A DNA stretch of 64,000 nt from Ceratotherium simum simum (GCF_000283155.1 NW_004454181.1:24173992-24237991); one strand, 5' to 3'; positions 30,960-42,400 are shown, numbered from the stretch's first letter. The notes: generated by a model from the sequence alone, not told the origin. A program made the numbers and translations.

Positions 30960-31940
30960 TCAAAATAATTCTGAACATTTATATGACATTATCTAAAGCA
31001 AGTAATGAAATTGAAGTAAATAACTTTATAGGTTTTCTCAATTTTGATTGAAATTGTAACAATTTGCACATCATTACCAATAACAACTTGTGACATAAAT
31101 CATTGTTATTGGAGAAAGTAATCAAAGAAGATGCAGCCAAAAATTTAGGGGAAAAGTATTATAGCATTTCATCAGGCAGTTAAGTAATTAACTATGCTTT
31201 TTCTGGCTTTTGTGGGTTTTGTGGCAGTTGTCAGCTTTGTTTAAACTTGTAAGCTATAGTAATTTATTTTCTCATTTGAAAACATTCATTTACATGATTA
31301 ATTTTGTATTTGCAATTTTGTGTTCATTTTATTGAAGTTAGTAAAGCGAGTAAGTGAATAACTTCAGGTCCCACACGCCTTGGATCTCCCCATGGGCCTC
31401 CCTGCTGTCCTTAGTCTTGGAGTGCTGCACTGTGTCTTAGTTTCCCTAAACCTTGCCTACAACATGGTAAAAGTGCTTATTAACTTCCCCTCAAATTGCC
31501 AAGCGGAGTGTGCCGTCTTTTTCTACATGGTACCCAACTGATACCCTCAGTGTTGTCCTGAGTGGCCTTAAAAAATGGGTAGGCTCTCATAGTGACGACA
31601 AGGAGGGAGTGAACTTTACTGGTCAACAGAGTGGCAAGAGCTAAGGAAAGGAGGGGGGAATGCGAAGGACCCTGAGCTTGGTGGGAGTAGTAGTGGGGTT
31701 CACAGGGATTAACCAAATGCGTATTAAAACTGATAATTTTAAAATCCCACACCCGTAAGCCAACACTTGCCAAATTTGGCCAACTGTTGTTTTTGCCTAT
31801 AGCCCATGTAGTCTTATCGCTTCTTATCTTGTGTTGCTCCTGGAGACAGTAACCATTAACAGATTTGGAAGCTCCTCTCTAAATTGCTGAACACCTACAG
31901 GCTCATTAGGAGAATTAAGGTAGCATTTGTCATGGTATGT
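30960..31940. other. Unassigned DNA
   Basis: The block near 31195-31370 (GTGGCAGTTGTCAGCTTTGTTTAAACTTGTAAGC) has the look of an ancient dispersed element, family unknown. Nothing coding recognised. Confidence 0.35.
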
Positions 31941-31996
31941 GTTATATACATATGTACGTTATATGTATATATATGTGTACACACACACACACACAT
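31941..31996. repeat. (TA/TG)n-(AC)n microsatellite
   Basis: Compound dinucleotide tract ending in (AC) units followed by ATTACC. Likely polymorphic. Confidence 0.85.
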
Positions 31997-32229
31997 TACC
32001 AGGTGGAGACATCACCACAAGGGCCCTGTCACAGAACCTAAGTTAGCTTCTCAGTGGGCCATAGAGAGTGCTGTTTCCCCAAATGTTGGCTGACATTGCA
32101 AAGGGCTAAATGGGTCAGCCAAATATGGATACCCATTCCTTAGACAGGACCGCTTGATAAGGTAGAAATGCCCTGATGATGAAACTTACCACCCCTTAAT
32201 TCTGTTTTTTTTTAATAACTTAAAAAAAA

Positions 32230-32840
32230 TTAACTCATGGTCAGTGGAGAAAGCTTGAAAAATGCAACAAAAGAGGAATAAAAATATAATAAATATAATT
32301 ACCTATCAATATTTTACTATGTGCTCTTTAAATATTTTTCTGTACATATCTACATCTTAGATGGCATTGTCCTACAAATACTCTTTTATAACTTCCTTTT
32401 TTATTTCATAATATAGAATGGTTTTATCATGATCACAAATATTCTTTTCTACCTCGATTTTAACAACTTTTATTATTTTGCTTGCTACAGAAATTAAATA
32501 TGACCGTTCTAGAAAAATGCAGAAATAGATAAGCAAAAATAAAAAAGGAAACCACGCCATCAAGAACTGTAATCATCACTATTGTTAATTATAGTCCCTA
32601 TTTACATTTTGATGAACATAATTTTTAATGGCTGTATTATATTTTATCATATGGATACATTGTAATTTAGTGAAAGAATCCCATTCATTAGATATTACTT
32701 TGTTTTCAGTTTTTCGCTATGATAAATAAACCTGAGATGAATATCCTTATTTATCAACTTTTGTATACATATCTCTGATTATCCTCTTAGGATGAATTCC
32801 ACTTTTAATGCTCGGCATGTGTTAATGCTGTGGAAGTCAA
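32230..32840 (-). repeat. Ancient LINE-1 3' UTR (L1ME type)
   Basis: GTGCTCTTTAAATATTTTTCTGTACATATC, TTTAATGGCTGTATTATATTTTATCATATGGATACATTG and CAGTTTTTCGCTATGATAAATAAACCTGAGATGAATATCC are the antisense L1ME tail. A second L1ME-like patch (about 32480-32575: CTAGAAAAATGCAGAAATAGATAAGC) suggests internal rearrangement. Confidence 0.75.
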
Positions 32841-34244
32841 AAATGATAAATGGCTCTTAATTAGCCAGGTGCCCAGGGCTTGGCAACTTTCCTCAAAGAA
32901 TAGGCTCCCTAGGGTAGCTTCATTATCTGTTGACTTGCTGGGACAGTATTGGAACCAAAAGCCAATGATATTCAAGGACCATACTATAGTATGCCTTAAA
33001 GTCTAATTACCGATTAAATCTAATACCAAACATGTAGCTGGCATTCCAAAATGCTTTCCTTAGTATATTTAAAAAGTGTATTTAGCGAAAATCTTATTTT
33101 CCTGTAAAATCTGTTCTCCTTTTTTTGCCTGTCCAATTCTTGCCATCCTTCAAGATCTAGTTCAATGGTTCATAATATTTTGGGGGTGATAGAGCATTTA
33201 GAGTAGAACTTAAGGACCCTGGCTCTAAGAAAAACACAAACATATTTACTTTCTCCAAGCCCAGAGCTCTTCAAAGAGTCATGTTTCCCTTTAGTACTTT
33301 ACTAACATCGAGTGAACTCTATCCTCCTTGAGTGGGGGAAGTTCAGGTCCCTCCCCATGTATTTCTAGGTCTCTTGGAAATTTGCACACTTGCCTTGATT
33401 GCTGCTTATCAGCTACTGCTCTGAACTTCTCCATCAGTCCTCTTTTGCAGTTTAAACATGTGTCATCATATATGCCAAACTCTGTGATCTACTTTGACCC
33501 AGGCAAGGATGTAGGCCCCTCTCTTAGATAAAGCTAATGTCAGATTGTAGCATTGACAGAACTCGACGCAATGTTGAGGATTAGGGGGAATTGCAGAACA
33601 GAAATGGGGGAGAAATGAAACTGAATATTGGGAATAACTGCTGTAAAATCTAATTACTGTGACCCCTACAGAAGGTCCCTCAATGGTCATCTTTCTCCGA
33701 TGAGCCTGTTCTGCAGCCATATTGCAGGGCCAGTTGGTCCCCATAAATTAGAGACCCCAACCCGGTCTTCTCCACTCTGGTGCTAGACTCAGCATCCCTC
33801 CCTGCAATGGGATGGAAGAATGTGGCTCTTAATAAAAATATGATAAACTTTGCAGAGGCAACCATGCCCCCCAGGAACAACTTTTTTAGATTCAGAAACG
33901 AAATGCGTGGTCTGAAGCATTTGGAATATGTCGCTGTTTCAGGTTTTTCTGAGAACAATGGGTAGATACTTGCCTGAAATATCTATAACTAAATGACTCA
34001 TTAAAATGGTCACTCAAAACAAAGGGCAGACCTACACAAAGAACAATTTCTAGCTTCATTCTAGAATGCAGAACAGATTTTTGACATCCTTCCCCATTCC
34101 ATCTTTTTTATAAGTTCAATGATAATTTTAATAACTTATCTCCAAGAGCTAAAATAAATTGCTGGCAGATTTAAATAGAATTTGTCTTGATCACGCGACC
34201 GCACCGTTGGGCTGCATATTTTAAAATATTTTAGACCCACTCCC
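32841..34244. other. Unassigned DNA with a small L2/L3 patch
   Basis: CCTGTCCAATTCTTGCCATCCTTCAAGATCTAGTTCAA at about 33128-33166 matches L2/L3 sense and then breaks off. Otherwise no gene or repeat recognised over about 1.4 kb. Confidence 0.35.
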
Positions 34245-34510
34245 CCAAGCCTTTCCATAGGTTCCATTCATAACCCCTTGCTCCACCTCAAGCTCTGTTA
34301 TTTTTTTTTTCTCTGACCTGTACTGATAGCCACTTCTTCTGAAAAGTGCCAACCTCACAAATGATTATTTGCTGGGGTATTAGTCTGTTTCACAAACATT
34401 GGTCTAGATTTTTGATTGCAAACTCTTTGAAGGCAGAGACCTTGCTTTTACTTTTAGCAATGCCAAACTCATCATCCAATAAATACTGTACTGCGTTTTC
34501 TTACTTCAAA
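34245..34510 (+). repeat. L2/L3 LINE 3' end
   Basis: GATTGCAAACTCTTTGAAGGCAGAGACCTTGC, then CCAATAAATACTGTACTG, follows the L2/L3 tail 'gattgtaagctccttgagggcagggac...caataaatgtttgttg'. Confidence 0.55.
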
Positions 34511-34689
34511 GATGCTATTCATCGTGAGATTGCACCATTGATTTAATAAAAGCTCTTCAGAAAACAAAAACCCCACTGCATTAAACGTACATATTGATTG
34601 GTGAACTCATCCCAATTTTAAAAGCATTAATATAGAGGTGGAGGGAATAAAGAAGCTCATTTTGGATAGAGAAAATATGGCATTGTGAA

Positions 34690-35080
34690 ATATGGACCCT
34701 CACAGCTCTGAGGACCTCAAAGGTCAACTATTCCAGCCTCTCACAAATTGCTGGACTCTTTCCAGAGGAGATGTGCTTAATCTAGGGTTAATGAGTAGCA
34801 TTCTGGGAATACATGGATTCTCTGAAATTCCAGGCAAAATTGTGTTTGTATGTGTATAGATTTTTTTTAGGAAAGGATCAACTTGTTTTTTAGCCTCTTA
34901 CAGCCACTACTGGCTTCAACATTCTTAAGAACAATTAATATAAAGTACTCCTTGTGGGCGATCATCCAGTCTGAGTTTGAATATCTCTAAAGACAGTTCA
35001 TTCAATCTTTCAACTCTTCACTCTGTTAAAAAGCCTTTGCTAAGCTTGACCTAAAATTTTCTGCCGTGTGCTTGGTCCTG
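34690..35080 (-). repeat. L3/CR1-like LINE relic
   Basis: GAGGACCTCAAAGGTCAACTATTCCAGCCTC, GAGTTTGAATATCTCTAAAGACAGTTCATTCAATC and AAAAAGCCTTTGCTAAGCTTGACCTAAAATTTTCTGCC fit the antisense CR1/L3 3' region. Diverged. Confidence 0.5.
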
Positions 35081-35369
35081 GTCCAGAATATCTATGTTTG
35101 TTGAATGTTTTATATATAAATAATAATGAGATAGACATTGATTAGTAGCTTGATTGATATATTTTGGCCTTCTAATATAGGAAACACCAATGTGAAGACC
35201 ATGAAATCAGGTTGATATTTTTTTTTTTCTTTTCAAGTGAATTTAGATTTTTATTGTTCTTTTTTTGGCCTAATTTAGAATGTGAAAAATTTAAGAAGTA
35301 AGCTGACTTGGTGAAGGAATGTTATATAGTTAATGATCAATAAATGTTAACTAGGTGGGTTAATTAGAT

Positions 35370-35450
35370 AAATAATGAATGAATGAGTGAATGAAAAGGA
35401 AGATAACTGAAATATGTGGAATATGAATTTATGAATGAATGAATGAGTGT
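35370..35450. repeat. Two short (TGAA)n tracts
   Basis: AATGAATGAATGAGTGAATGAAAAGG (about 35374-35398) and TGAATGAATGAATGAGTG (about 35432-35449). An upstream ATCAATAAATGTTAACTAGG (35338-35357) recalls a MIR or L2 tail. Confidence 0.7.
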
Positions 35451-35599
35451 GTAGATTAATATAATGAGGAACTTCAAACACGTGGGTCTAAGATTCTAGG
35501 TTTCATATATGTAAATTATTGAGATTTTCTGCTGGACTATGCCAATATCATTTATAAACAATTTCAGTGTAAGAAGTCTACTTCCTCTGAAGATAGATT

Positions 35600-35765
35600 C
35601 TTTCAATCTTCCATCCTCCCATCTATCCGTTCATCCACCCCATAAACGTTTATGGGCTATCCTGCATATCTTAGATGAAGGAAATATGCTATGGTGTAAT
35701 ATGTTAGACACTGGGAAACAACAGGTGACAAGAAAAACCCATGCCGTTAAATAGTGACTGCCACT
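35600..35765 (-). repeat. L2 LINE 3' end
   Basis: TCATCCACCCCATAAACGTTTATGGGCTATCCTGC, then TTAGACACTGGGAAACAACAGGTGACAAGAAAAACCC, is antisense L2. Confidence 0.55.
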
Positions 35766-35814
35766 AAAATTACTGGGATCACAGAAATTTCCATTTAAAA
35801 GACACAATAGTGAT

Positions 35815-35900
35815 GACATTTGTTCAACTTCCTCATCTTATTGAGGAAAAACAGACCCAGAGAAAGACATAATCAGTGGAAGATCTATATTCATGATCCC
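35815..35900 (-). repeat. MIR SINE fragment
   Basis: CTTCCTCATCTTATTGAGGAAAAACAGACCCAGAGAAAGACATAATC resembles antisense MIR/MIR3 ('ccattttacagatgaggaaactgaggcccagag'). Confidence 0.55.
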
Positions 35901-36104
35901 TAAAATGTAAAACAAGGAAAATAGGATGAGGCATATATGATTAGCAAGGCTCTTAATTTAGGGCAAATGTGCAACTGATCTCTTATAAACATAAGATCCT
36001 TGGAAACCTGGAATAAATTGACATAAACCATGAAAATTCACTTACATACATACCTACACACATAATTCCCTTATAACTATTTTTGCCCTGTTAATAAGAG
36101 CTAA

Positions 36105-36290
36105 GGAGGCAGCATGTGGTGGAGAAGCATCAGGAAAAAGCAGAAGATTGAGCAGCTAGTCTTAGTTCTGCCGATGATGTGCTGTGTGGTCTTGAGCAAG
36201 TGGCAATCTCTCTGTGTCTCAAGTGACTCACCTGTAAAATGAAAGGGCCAGCTGCAAAGGTCTCTTTCTCTGAATTTCTCAAATGGAAGA
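36105..36290 (+). repeat. MIR SINE
   Basis: GGCAGCATGTGGTGGAGAAGCATCAGG, GTGCTGTGTGGTCTTGAGCAAGTGGCAATCTCTCTGTGTCTCAAGTGACTCACCTGTAAAATG is sense MIR, promoter half and core. Confidence 0.82.
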
Positions 36291-37039
36291 CACTTTCTGA
36301 TACAACAACCTGTAAGCACCACAGCTTTCTGGGCAGGATTTTTGTGGTTGTGGTTTGTTTATTTGTCTGCTTTGGAAGCACTGCCCAAGACTGGGGGATG
36401 GCAGGTATGAACTCTGCAAAGAAATCTTGTGCTTTGTCAAACCACGGAACTCTCAATCCAGCTATATTGTAACCACTATCAGACCTCACTGGAAAACCAA
36501 GTCTAATGAAATAGTACATTGAACTTCACATTTCTTTCAAATACTTGATAGAAGTTCTTTCTTTTTTTTTTCTGGCATGTACGAAGTCACACACTTGGCT
36601 ATACATCTTGGGGAGAGAAGGGGGAAGAAAAGTTCAGGAATCCATTATGGATTATTTTTAAGCATCCTGGAGACCCCATAAGGCATCAATTGGCACCAAG
36701 GTAACTGCTTTTTGCTGTAGCCGCTAAGTGGTGTTATTACATTAAAAGGTGAGTGCAGATAGCAGAGCAATTCAAAGTAGAAAAGTGACAGACAGTGATG
36801 AGTATTTAAAAAACATCTTAGAAGTTGGGGTTGTGGGGGAGGTGAGTGGTGGGGTATATAGCAGGAAAGGTCCCAAGGACCCTGGGTCCTGTTCAGCCAC
36901 TCCAAAATCACCAGGAACAGACCCAGAAGAGAAGGAGTGGACAAAAGAGAAGAAATGGACCCTTGACATCTATTGAGCCTGTTAAATTTGTGAAATATTT
37001 TAGTGTAAATTCTTCATGAGCATCAATAGGGGAGGTCAG
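36291..37039. other. Unassigned DNA
   Basis: Frames of up to 99 codons on both strands overlap in this stretch without domains. T-run at 36560-36570. No repeat named. Confidence 0.35.
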
Positions 37040-37168
37040 ATTAATTAATTCATTCATTCAACAAATGTTCATTCAAAATCTGCTATGTACGAGATACTAT
37101 GCTGACTGCTGGGTAGTCAGTAGTGAGCAAAACAGCCCTGATGCTCTTGGAGTTTAGCAATGGAGTTC
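37040..37168 (-). repeat. L2 LINE 3' end
   Basis: ATTCATTCATTCAACAAATGTTCATTCAAAATCTGCTATGTACGAGATACTATGCTGACTGCTGGG, then GAGCAAAACAGCCCTGATGCTCTTGGAG, is antisense L2. Confidence 0.8.
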
Positions 37169-37199
37169 ATGACTTTCCTTTTTATTATTTTTTAAACTA

Positions 37200-37650
37200 T
37201 TCTCTAAGATAAGCAAGATAGGGTTCATGCCAAGCAGCACCTGAGTCAAAGATTTTGGTGCAAGTGGATATATTTGGGAATTCATCCCAGGAAACACAGT
37301 GAGGGCATGGGTATGTGAGATAAGGAAGGGAGGTAAGCTAAAACGTGGTTTGTAAATGAGTGGATCACCAGGCAACTGGGGTTCAGGCCTGCTGGGAAGC
37401 CTCTGAGAGACTGTGTAGATCACAACTTAGAATTGACCTATGCAAGGTACAAGGAAGCTGGCGTATTCATCTACCAACTCCTGTCTCTCATTGGTTGAGG
37501 CTGCTCCACTTGTTAACTCTCTGGTACCTTCAATGTGTCCTGCACTCAGGCCTGGCTGTTGCCATCGCTGTACAACACTATTAGGCAGAGAGATACAGGA
37601 AGCCATGGGAAGTTCCAGGAGCTGTCTGGGAGAGCTGAGAGCATGTGAGA
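37200..37650. other. Unassigned, possibly an old dispersed repeat
   Basis: GGGAATTCATCCCAGGAAACACAGTGAGGGCATGGG has the flavour of the unassigned repeat type at 6700-7010, but the initial GGGTTTCC motif is missing. Not firmly placed. Confidence 0.3.
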
Positions 37651-37654
37651 AGAG

Positions 37655-37785
37655 CCCTGACAGTGTCTACCACAATGACTATTCCCATTTTATAGAAAAG
37701 GAAACTGAGGCTTCAGAAGTCACCCATCTAGGAGGTATTAGAGTTCAGACTAGAACCCAGTACTCTTTTATTGCACCCTAGTCCT
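37655..37785 (-). repeat. MIR SINE
   Basis: CCCATTTTATAGAAAAGGAAACTGAGGCTTCAGAAGTCACCC, then AGAGTTCAGACTAGAACCCAGTAC, is antisense MIR core and promoter half. Confidence 0.78.
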
Positions 37786-38291
37786 AAAACAGGATGCTGA
37801 GCTCTCCACCAGCCCCAGAAGGAAAAGCTTGATGTAAGGCTCTGAATGACAATGAAGCAATATCTTGGTAGAGAGCTGAGAATAGGTTAGATTCCTGGGC
37901 CAGAAGGCAGGCTGACATCATATGGGACCTCACAGCCTTGCAGACCAAGTCCTTTCTTCTTCAGTGAGCAGCCCAAGTATGATATTGTGATTTATAAGAA
38001 ATATATATTTGGTTATTCAGACAACCAAAATATATATCCTGTGTATATTTGGTCTTCATCCACAGTTCCTGGCTCAAAGTTCCTAAAACCATTGGAATTT
38101 TTTGTGATAAGAGAAATAAATGTGTCTTTTGTTATGTTAATGAGCCTAAGAATAGAAGGGCTGGTTGCCAGGAGAACCAACCAAGTGATTAGAGGGTTGG
38201 AACTTTCAGTCCTAAGGGAGAGGGACTGGAGATTGAGTTCAATTGCCAATGGCCAATGATTTAATCCACCATGCCTCTGTAAAGAAGCCTC

Positions 38292-38299
38292 CATAAAAA
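38292..38299 (+). promoter_or_regulatory. TATA-like box in LTR
   Basis: CATAAAAA preceded by a tandem CCAAT pair about 40 bases upstream. Likely the ancestral LTR core promoter; present activity unknown. Confidence 0.5.
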
Positions 38300-38471
38300 C
38301 CCAAAAGGACAGGGTTCGGAGAGCTTCCAAGCTGGTGACCACATCCATACCAGGAGGGTGATGCATCCTAACTCCATGGGGACAGAAACTCCTGCACTTG
38401 GGACCCTCCCAGACCTTGTCCTGCGTGTTTCTTTATCTGGCGATTCAACTGTATCCTTGATCATATCCTTT

Positions 38472-38477
38472 AATAAA
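38472..38477 (+). terminator. Polyadenylation signal AATAAA in LTR
   Basis: Canonical hexamer about 175 bases downstream of the TATA-like box, followed by GT-rich GTGTTTCCC. Expected position for the R/U5 boundary. Confidence 0.5.
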
Positions 38478-38999
38478 CTGGTAAACATAAGTGTTTCCCT
38501 GAGTTCTGTGAGCCACTCTAGCGAATTAATCGAACCCAAAGAGGGGGTGGTAGGAACCTCTGATCTATAGCTGGTGGGTCAAAAACACAGGTGATAACCT
38601 GGACTTGTGACTGCTGTGTGAAGTGTTGAGTGAGGGGCAGTCTTGTGGGACTGAGCCCTTAACCAGCGGGTTCTGAGGCTATCTCTGGGTAGATAGTGTC
38701 AGAATTGAGTTAAATTGTAGGATACCAGCTGGTATCAGAGAATTGCTTGTTGTTGTAGGGAAAACCCCCACACATTTGGTGATCAAAAGTGTCAAAAGTA
38801 AAGTGTTTTGTGTGAATAGTAAAAAAAAAAAAAAAAAAAACAACAGGAGAGGGACTGAATGGTTTTCCCCTACAACAGTTGGAAAACTGGGTTTTTCTAA
38901 TACATCCAAGTTCTGAGCCCTGGGTTGGTATACAATGAGTCTGGGACAAGAGAATGAGTGAAACTTTCTTTTGCACTCTGAAGGCTGATAAAGCCAGCT

Positions 39000-39203
39000 G
39001 AAAGCATGTGATGTTAAAAATAGCTTAGTGTCATGGAAATTCATTGAGTCAAGTGGCCCGGTCCAGTTTTGACTCACTTGTGCAAGCCACTTCACTTCCA
39101 GGAGCAAGACTCCATTTTCTCATTTATGAAAGAGAAATATCATCCATCTCACAAGGTTGCTTTTCAGATCGTGGTGATGATTAAATGAGATACTATGTGT
39201 ATC
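39000..39203 (+). repeat. MIR SINE
   Basis: ACTTGTGCAAGCCACTTCACTTCCAGG, TTTTCTCATTTATGAAAGAGAAATATC and CACAAGGTTGCTTTTCAGATCGTGGTGATGATTAAATGAGATACT are sense MIR. Confidence 0.75.
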
Positions 39204-39204
39204 T

Positions 39205-39640
39205 TAGTCTGGGTTTCCTGGACAACAGAACCTGAGGTACAGTTTATGTGCTAACACATACTGAAGTGTTAATACATTATTGGGGATGGGGTTGATGTCC
39301 GAGAGATGGGGGAAGAGTGAGCCACGTACCTACTGGCTCCCCATTGGTCTCCTGTCTCTCATTTGTAAAACGTTGCCCCTTAGGATATTAACTCCCCCAT
39401 ACTTCTGAGGTGTGTCACCTGCCCTCCTGACAGGTACTGGAGGAGAGTCATCACTTGTCAGGGTTGCGGGGGGTATAACCTGGCACATGAGCCCTATGAC
39501 TCTTATACCCAGGGAGGCTGTAAGAGATGGGCGATGGTGGATGTGGCCAAGGCTGCATGACCATGAGAATGGTGTCTGTTGCCACTTTGGCTGCTCCTAG
39601 AACATAACAAAGAGCGGAGGCCTGGTGGGTGGGGGGAACT
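39205..39640. repeat. Unassigned interspersed repeat (GGGTTTCCTGGA type)
   Basis: TTAGTCTGGGTTTCCTGGACAACAGAACCTGAG and ATTATTGGGGATGGGGTTGATGTCC resemble the opening of a dispersed repeat also seen at 6700-7010 and 61345-61790. Family not named. Confidence 0.45.
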
Positions 39641-39929
39641 GAGAAGATCTAGGGAGGTACATAAACTGGGTCAGGCATGATATGCGTAAAATACCTTTAT
39701 ATGCGTAAAGAATAAGGCAGGCCATTACTATAAATGACTTCAGATCTCCAGATTTCAGTTCTGGTGACTAATTTTTATATTTTTCTTTCTTTCCTTTGTT
39801 GTCACTTGTCCCAGACATGAGTATTCTTTCTATGTGTTGTAATAAAAAAACGTTTCGTAAATAAATGAACAAAGAATATTGCCTAATTTTTATAGGCGAC
39901 TATCTATGTGAGAGCCTAGAGATAGCTCT

Positions 39930-40140
39930 TTTCCTCTCAACAGAAATAGATGGCATTTATTGTGCACTTGTCCCATGTATTAAGCCAAACACCTCACATG
40001 TACAACCTCACTTAATCCTCATCCAGCCCATTATCTCTATTTTACAGAGGAAAAACCTGAGGCTTAGAGAACTTACAGATATTGCTTAAAGTCACACAAC
40101 TAATGAGCTGCAAAAAATGCACTAGTTTTGTGACTTCTAT
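39930..40140 (-). repeat. MIRb SINE
   Basis: GGCATTTATTGTGCACTTGTCCCATG, CTCACTTAATCCTCATCCAGCCC, TTTTACAGAGGAAAAACCTGAGGCTTAGAGAACTTACAG and AAAGTCACACAACTAATGAGC form an almost complete antisense MIRb. Confidence 0.87.
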
Positions 40141-40398
40141 TTTTTGCTCAATTATTCTGTTTCTTTGTAGCATTTAGGATTGTCTACATCCCAAATACTT
40201 GCACATATTCCTATTAGAATTTTGCTCTCAGTTCAATGTTACAGAACATTAAATTCCGCTAGGACAGAATCAATGTCCAGTTCACCCTTGCGTTCCCCAA
40301 GCCTGGAAGAGCATTGGCGTGTATTAAGCATAGTATGGTGGAACAGATCGTATAAGGGATGGAGTTATAACTGTGAACATTAGAAGTGCCCTCTAAGG

Positions 40399-40629
40399 CA
40401 GTGATTGGCAAAGCATAGCGCCCGGGTCAAATCCAGCCGGCTGCCTGCTTATGTAAATAAAGATTTATTGAAACACAGTTAAGCCCATTTGTTAATTTAT
40501 TTTCTATGGCTGTTTTTGTGTTTGTGCTTACAGCAGCAGAGTTGAGAAGTTGTAACAGAGACCGTATGGCCCACAAAGCCAAGAATATTTGCCATCTGAT
40601 CCTTTATAGGAAAAGTTTGCCCACTCATG
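40399..40629. mobile_element. hAT-type MITE (GTTGGCAAACT family) with near-perfect TSD
   Basis: Begins CAGTGATTGGCAAAGC and ends GTTTGCCCACTCATG, imperfect inverted repeats. The interior has AATAAAGATTTATTGAAACACAG and CAGAGACCGTATGGCCCACAAAG. Octamers CTCTAAGG (40391-40398) and CTATAAGG (40630-40637) agree at 7 of 8. 231 bases, non-coding. Confidence 0.87.
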
Positions 40630-40789
40630 CTATAAGGTATGCTTGGAGTAGACTCAGCAGCTGCAATAAAAAGTTTAGCTGTATAGAAAGGGATCTGGGT
40701 TATAAAAGTGCCTTCCTCCCACCTCTCCCTTCTCTCTAATGAAAATAAACATAGTTATCATAATGTCATATTAGATGTATAAAAACGGG

Positions 40790-41165
40790 GCCAAGGTAAA
40801 TGCCTAACAGTTGAGATGTGATTAAATGCATTGTGGAATGCCGTGCCATCACTAAAACTGCTGCCATAGAGGCAGAACTTATAAACAATAGAAAAAGGGT
40901 TACTGTATAATAAATGTAAAAAATCAAAATATTAAATTCAATTTCATTCCATTTTTGTGCCAAAAATATGTATACATTTATAAAATAAACAAATGTGGAA
41001 GGAAACACCAAAATGCTACCCATGTTTAGGTGATAGAATTATGGCTCATTGTAATTTTCTGCTTTATGTTTATCTGCATTGTCTATTCTTTTCTACAACA
41101 CACAGGCATTTTCCCTCAATACAAAGTTTAACTTTAAAAACATTAAAAAATATGAACTATTGCAT
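40790..41165 (+). repeat. Ancient LINE-1 3' end (L1ME type)
   Basis: GTGGAATGCCGTGCCATCACTAAAACTGC, GTGGAAGGAAACACCAAAATGC and AATTTTCTGCTTTATGTTTATCTGCATTG follow the end of ORF2 and the 3' UTR of old L1s in sense. Confidence 0.62.
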
Positions 41166-41169
41166 AATG

Positions 41170-41775
41170 TGAGAATATAAAAAAAGTCCAGAAAATTGTC
41201 TATGTGAAGAGGGCTCATTAGTTAAGGGCCTATCCAGCTTCTTTCTCCCAAATTCCCCTTTTCCCTGAGGGCTTCTTCTCTACTAGATTATTGTGGCCCC
41301 CACTACTTCAGGCCCCAGGGAACGCTGTTCTCCCTTAAAAACTGCAAATGCATGAATCAGAGCAACTTTTCTTGTTTCTCTTTGCTCAACTGAGACAGGC
41401 TGACATTTTCAAAAAGAATTTGAATACTCAGAGAACAAAAAGGCAATAATTACAGAAAATACAAAAGGCATAACGGTTGTTATGTTTAAAATACAAGCTT
41501 CTAGTCCTCTAAAGGGCAGGTTGCTTGTGGAATCAGAAACAAACTCCTGCTGGATCCTTGCTAGTTTCCCTGAAGTGGGCACCACTGCATTTCTGCCACC
41601 TGGAATTAGTCTTGGGACAACTAGTCTCTGTACTAGTCAAGGATGAAATATCACTTGCTTTATCCATCTGGGACTTTCCCACTTGGTTCTCCTTCCAGAG
41701 ACATTACAGTTCATCCAGAGATGACTGACAAGGTGAGACACGTCACTCTGTCACTTTAGCAGTAACTCGCACCAT
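41170..41775. other. Unassigned DNA
   Basis: No gene or named repeat recognised. Confidence 0.35.
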
Positions 41776-41870
41776 TCACACACACACACACATATATCTA
41801 CACACTCACACCCACATTACACATACATATGTATATATGCTCATACACACACATATACACACTACACGTG
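41776..41870. repeat. (CA)n/(TA)n compound microsatellite
   Basis: (CA) runs interrupted by TATATC, ACCCACATTAC and ATATGTATATATG. Likely variable in length. Confidence 0.9.
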
Positions 41871-42164
41871 TAGAGAACATAATAACTCATTATTCAGGTG
41901 AGCATCTCTTGCCCCTCCCATGCAGGGAAGTGGCCAAGTTAAAGTCCCATCCACTCGTAATATGACATTTCCATATGTCAAAAACTGCACATAGGCTGTG
42001 ACAAAACATTTTCAGGGTTCTCCTTCTTAATGCACAAGCTAGAAATACAGGAGGCACCAAAATCCAAAGCTTCTCACCTTTGCCCTTGCCCATGCTATTG
42101 AGCCCCCCTGTGACAGCACTTCTCCATTCTTTTGCCTGCAAGAAGCCTTCTCTGTAGACCCTAG

Positions 42165-42400
42165 GAAGAAGTGATGCCTCTCTCCACTGAAATAGTGAAA
42201 TCTTACTCGCATCTCCCTTTAGCTTGTCCCATAAAACTGATCTGTGCTGAAACTAACTGCATCCCTCTCTTTTGTCTCTGTAAACAGCTTGAGGGCAAGA
42301 ACTATTTTTTTTTCATTGTTGTATCCCCTATACAGGTTTTAAAAGAGTGTCTCACATGTGACAGATGATCAATAAATAGTCGTTGAATAATTGAATAAAT
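42165..42400 (+). repeat. L2 LINE 3' end
   Basis: AAACAGCTTGAGGGCAAGAACTATTTT, GTTGTATCCCCTATACAGG and ACAGATGATCAATAAATAGTCGTTGAATAATTGAATAAA mark the sense L2 tail. Confidence 0.78.

Larger units (their letters stand above)
37980..38874 (+). mobile_element. Endogenous retrovirus LTR with legible promoter and polyA signals
   Basis: Approximate span from TGATATTGTGATTTATAAG to GGTTTTCCCCTACA (TG...CA). Two CCAAT boxes (38246-38250, 38253-38257) lie about 40 bases upstream of a TATA-like CATAAAAA (38292-38299). AATAAA follows at 38472-38477 with GT-rich sequence after it, giving a U3-R-U5 layout. A run of 20 A (38821-38840) lies near the 3' end. I recognise this LTR from other placental mammals but do not assign the family. 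No TSD was found, so boundaries are provisional, and no internal viral genes flank it. Confidence 0.65.

Noticed and set aside
35370..35450. Repeated TGAA units as a possible CRISPR-like or regulatory array
   Set aside because: Simple tetranucleotide slippage without unique spacers, in a mammalian genome.
36130..36519. 129-codon minus-strand frame
   Set aside because: Overlaps a MIR; no domain recognised.
38679..39107. 142-codon minus-strand frame
   Set aside because: It crosses the A20 run and LTR end antisense. The poly-Phe stretch is the T-run.
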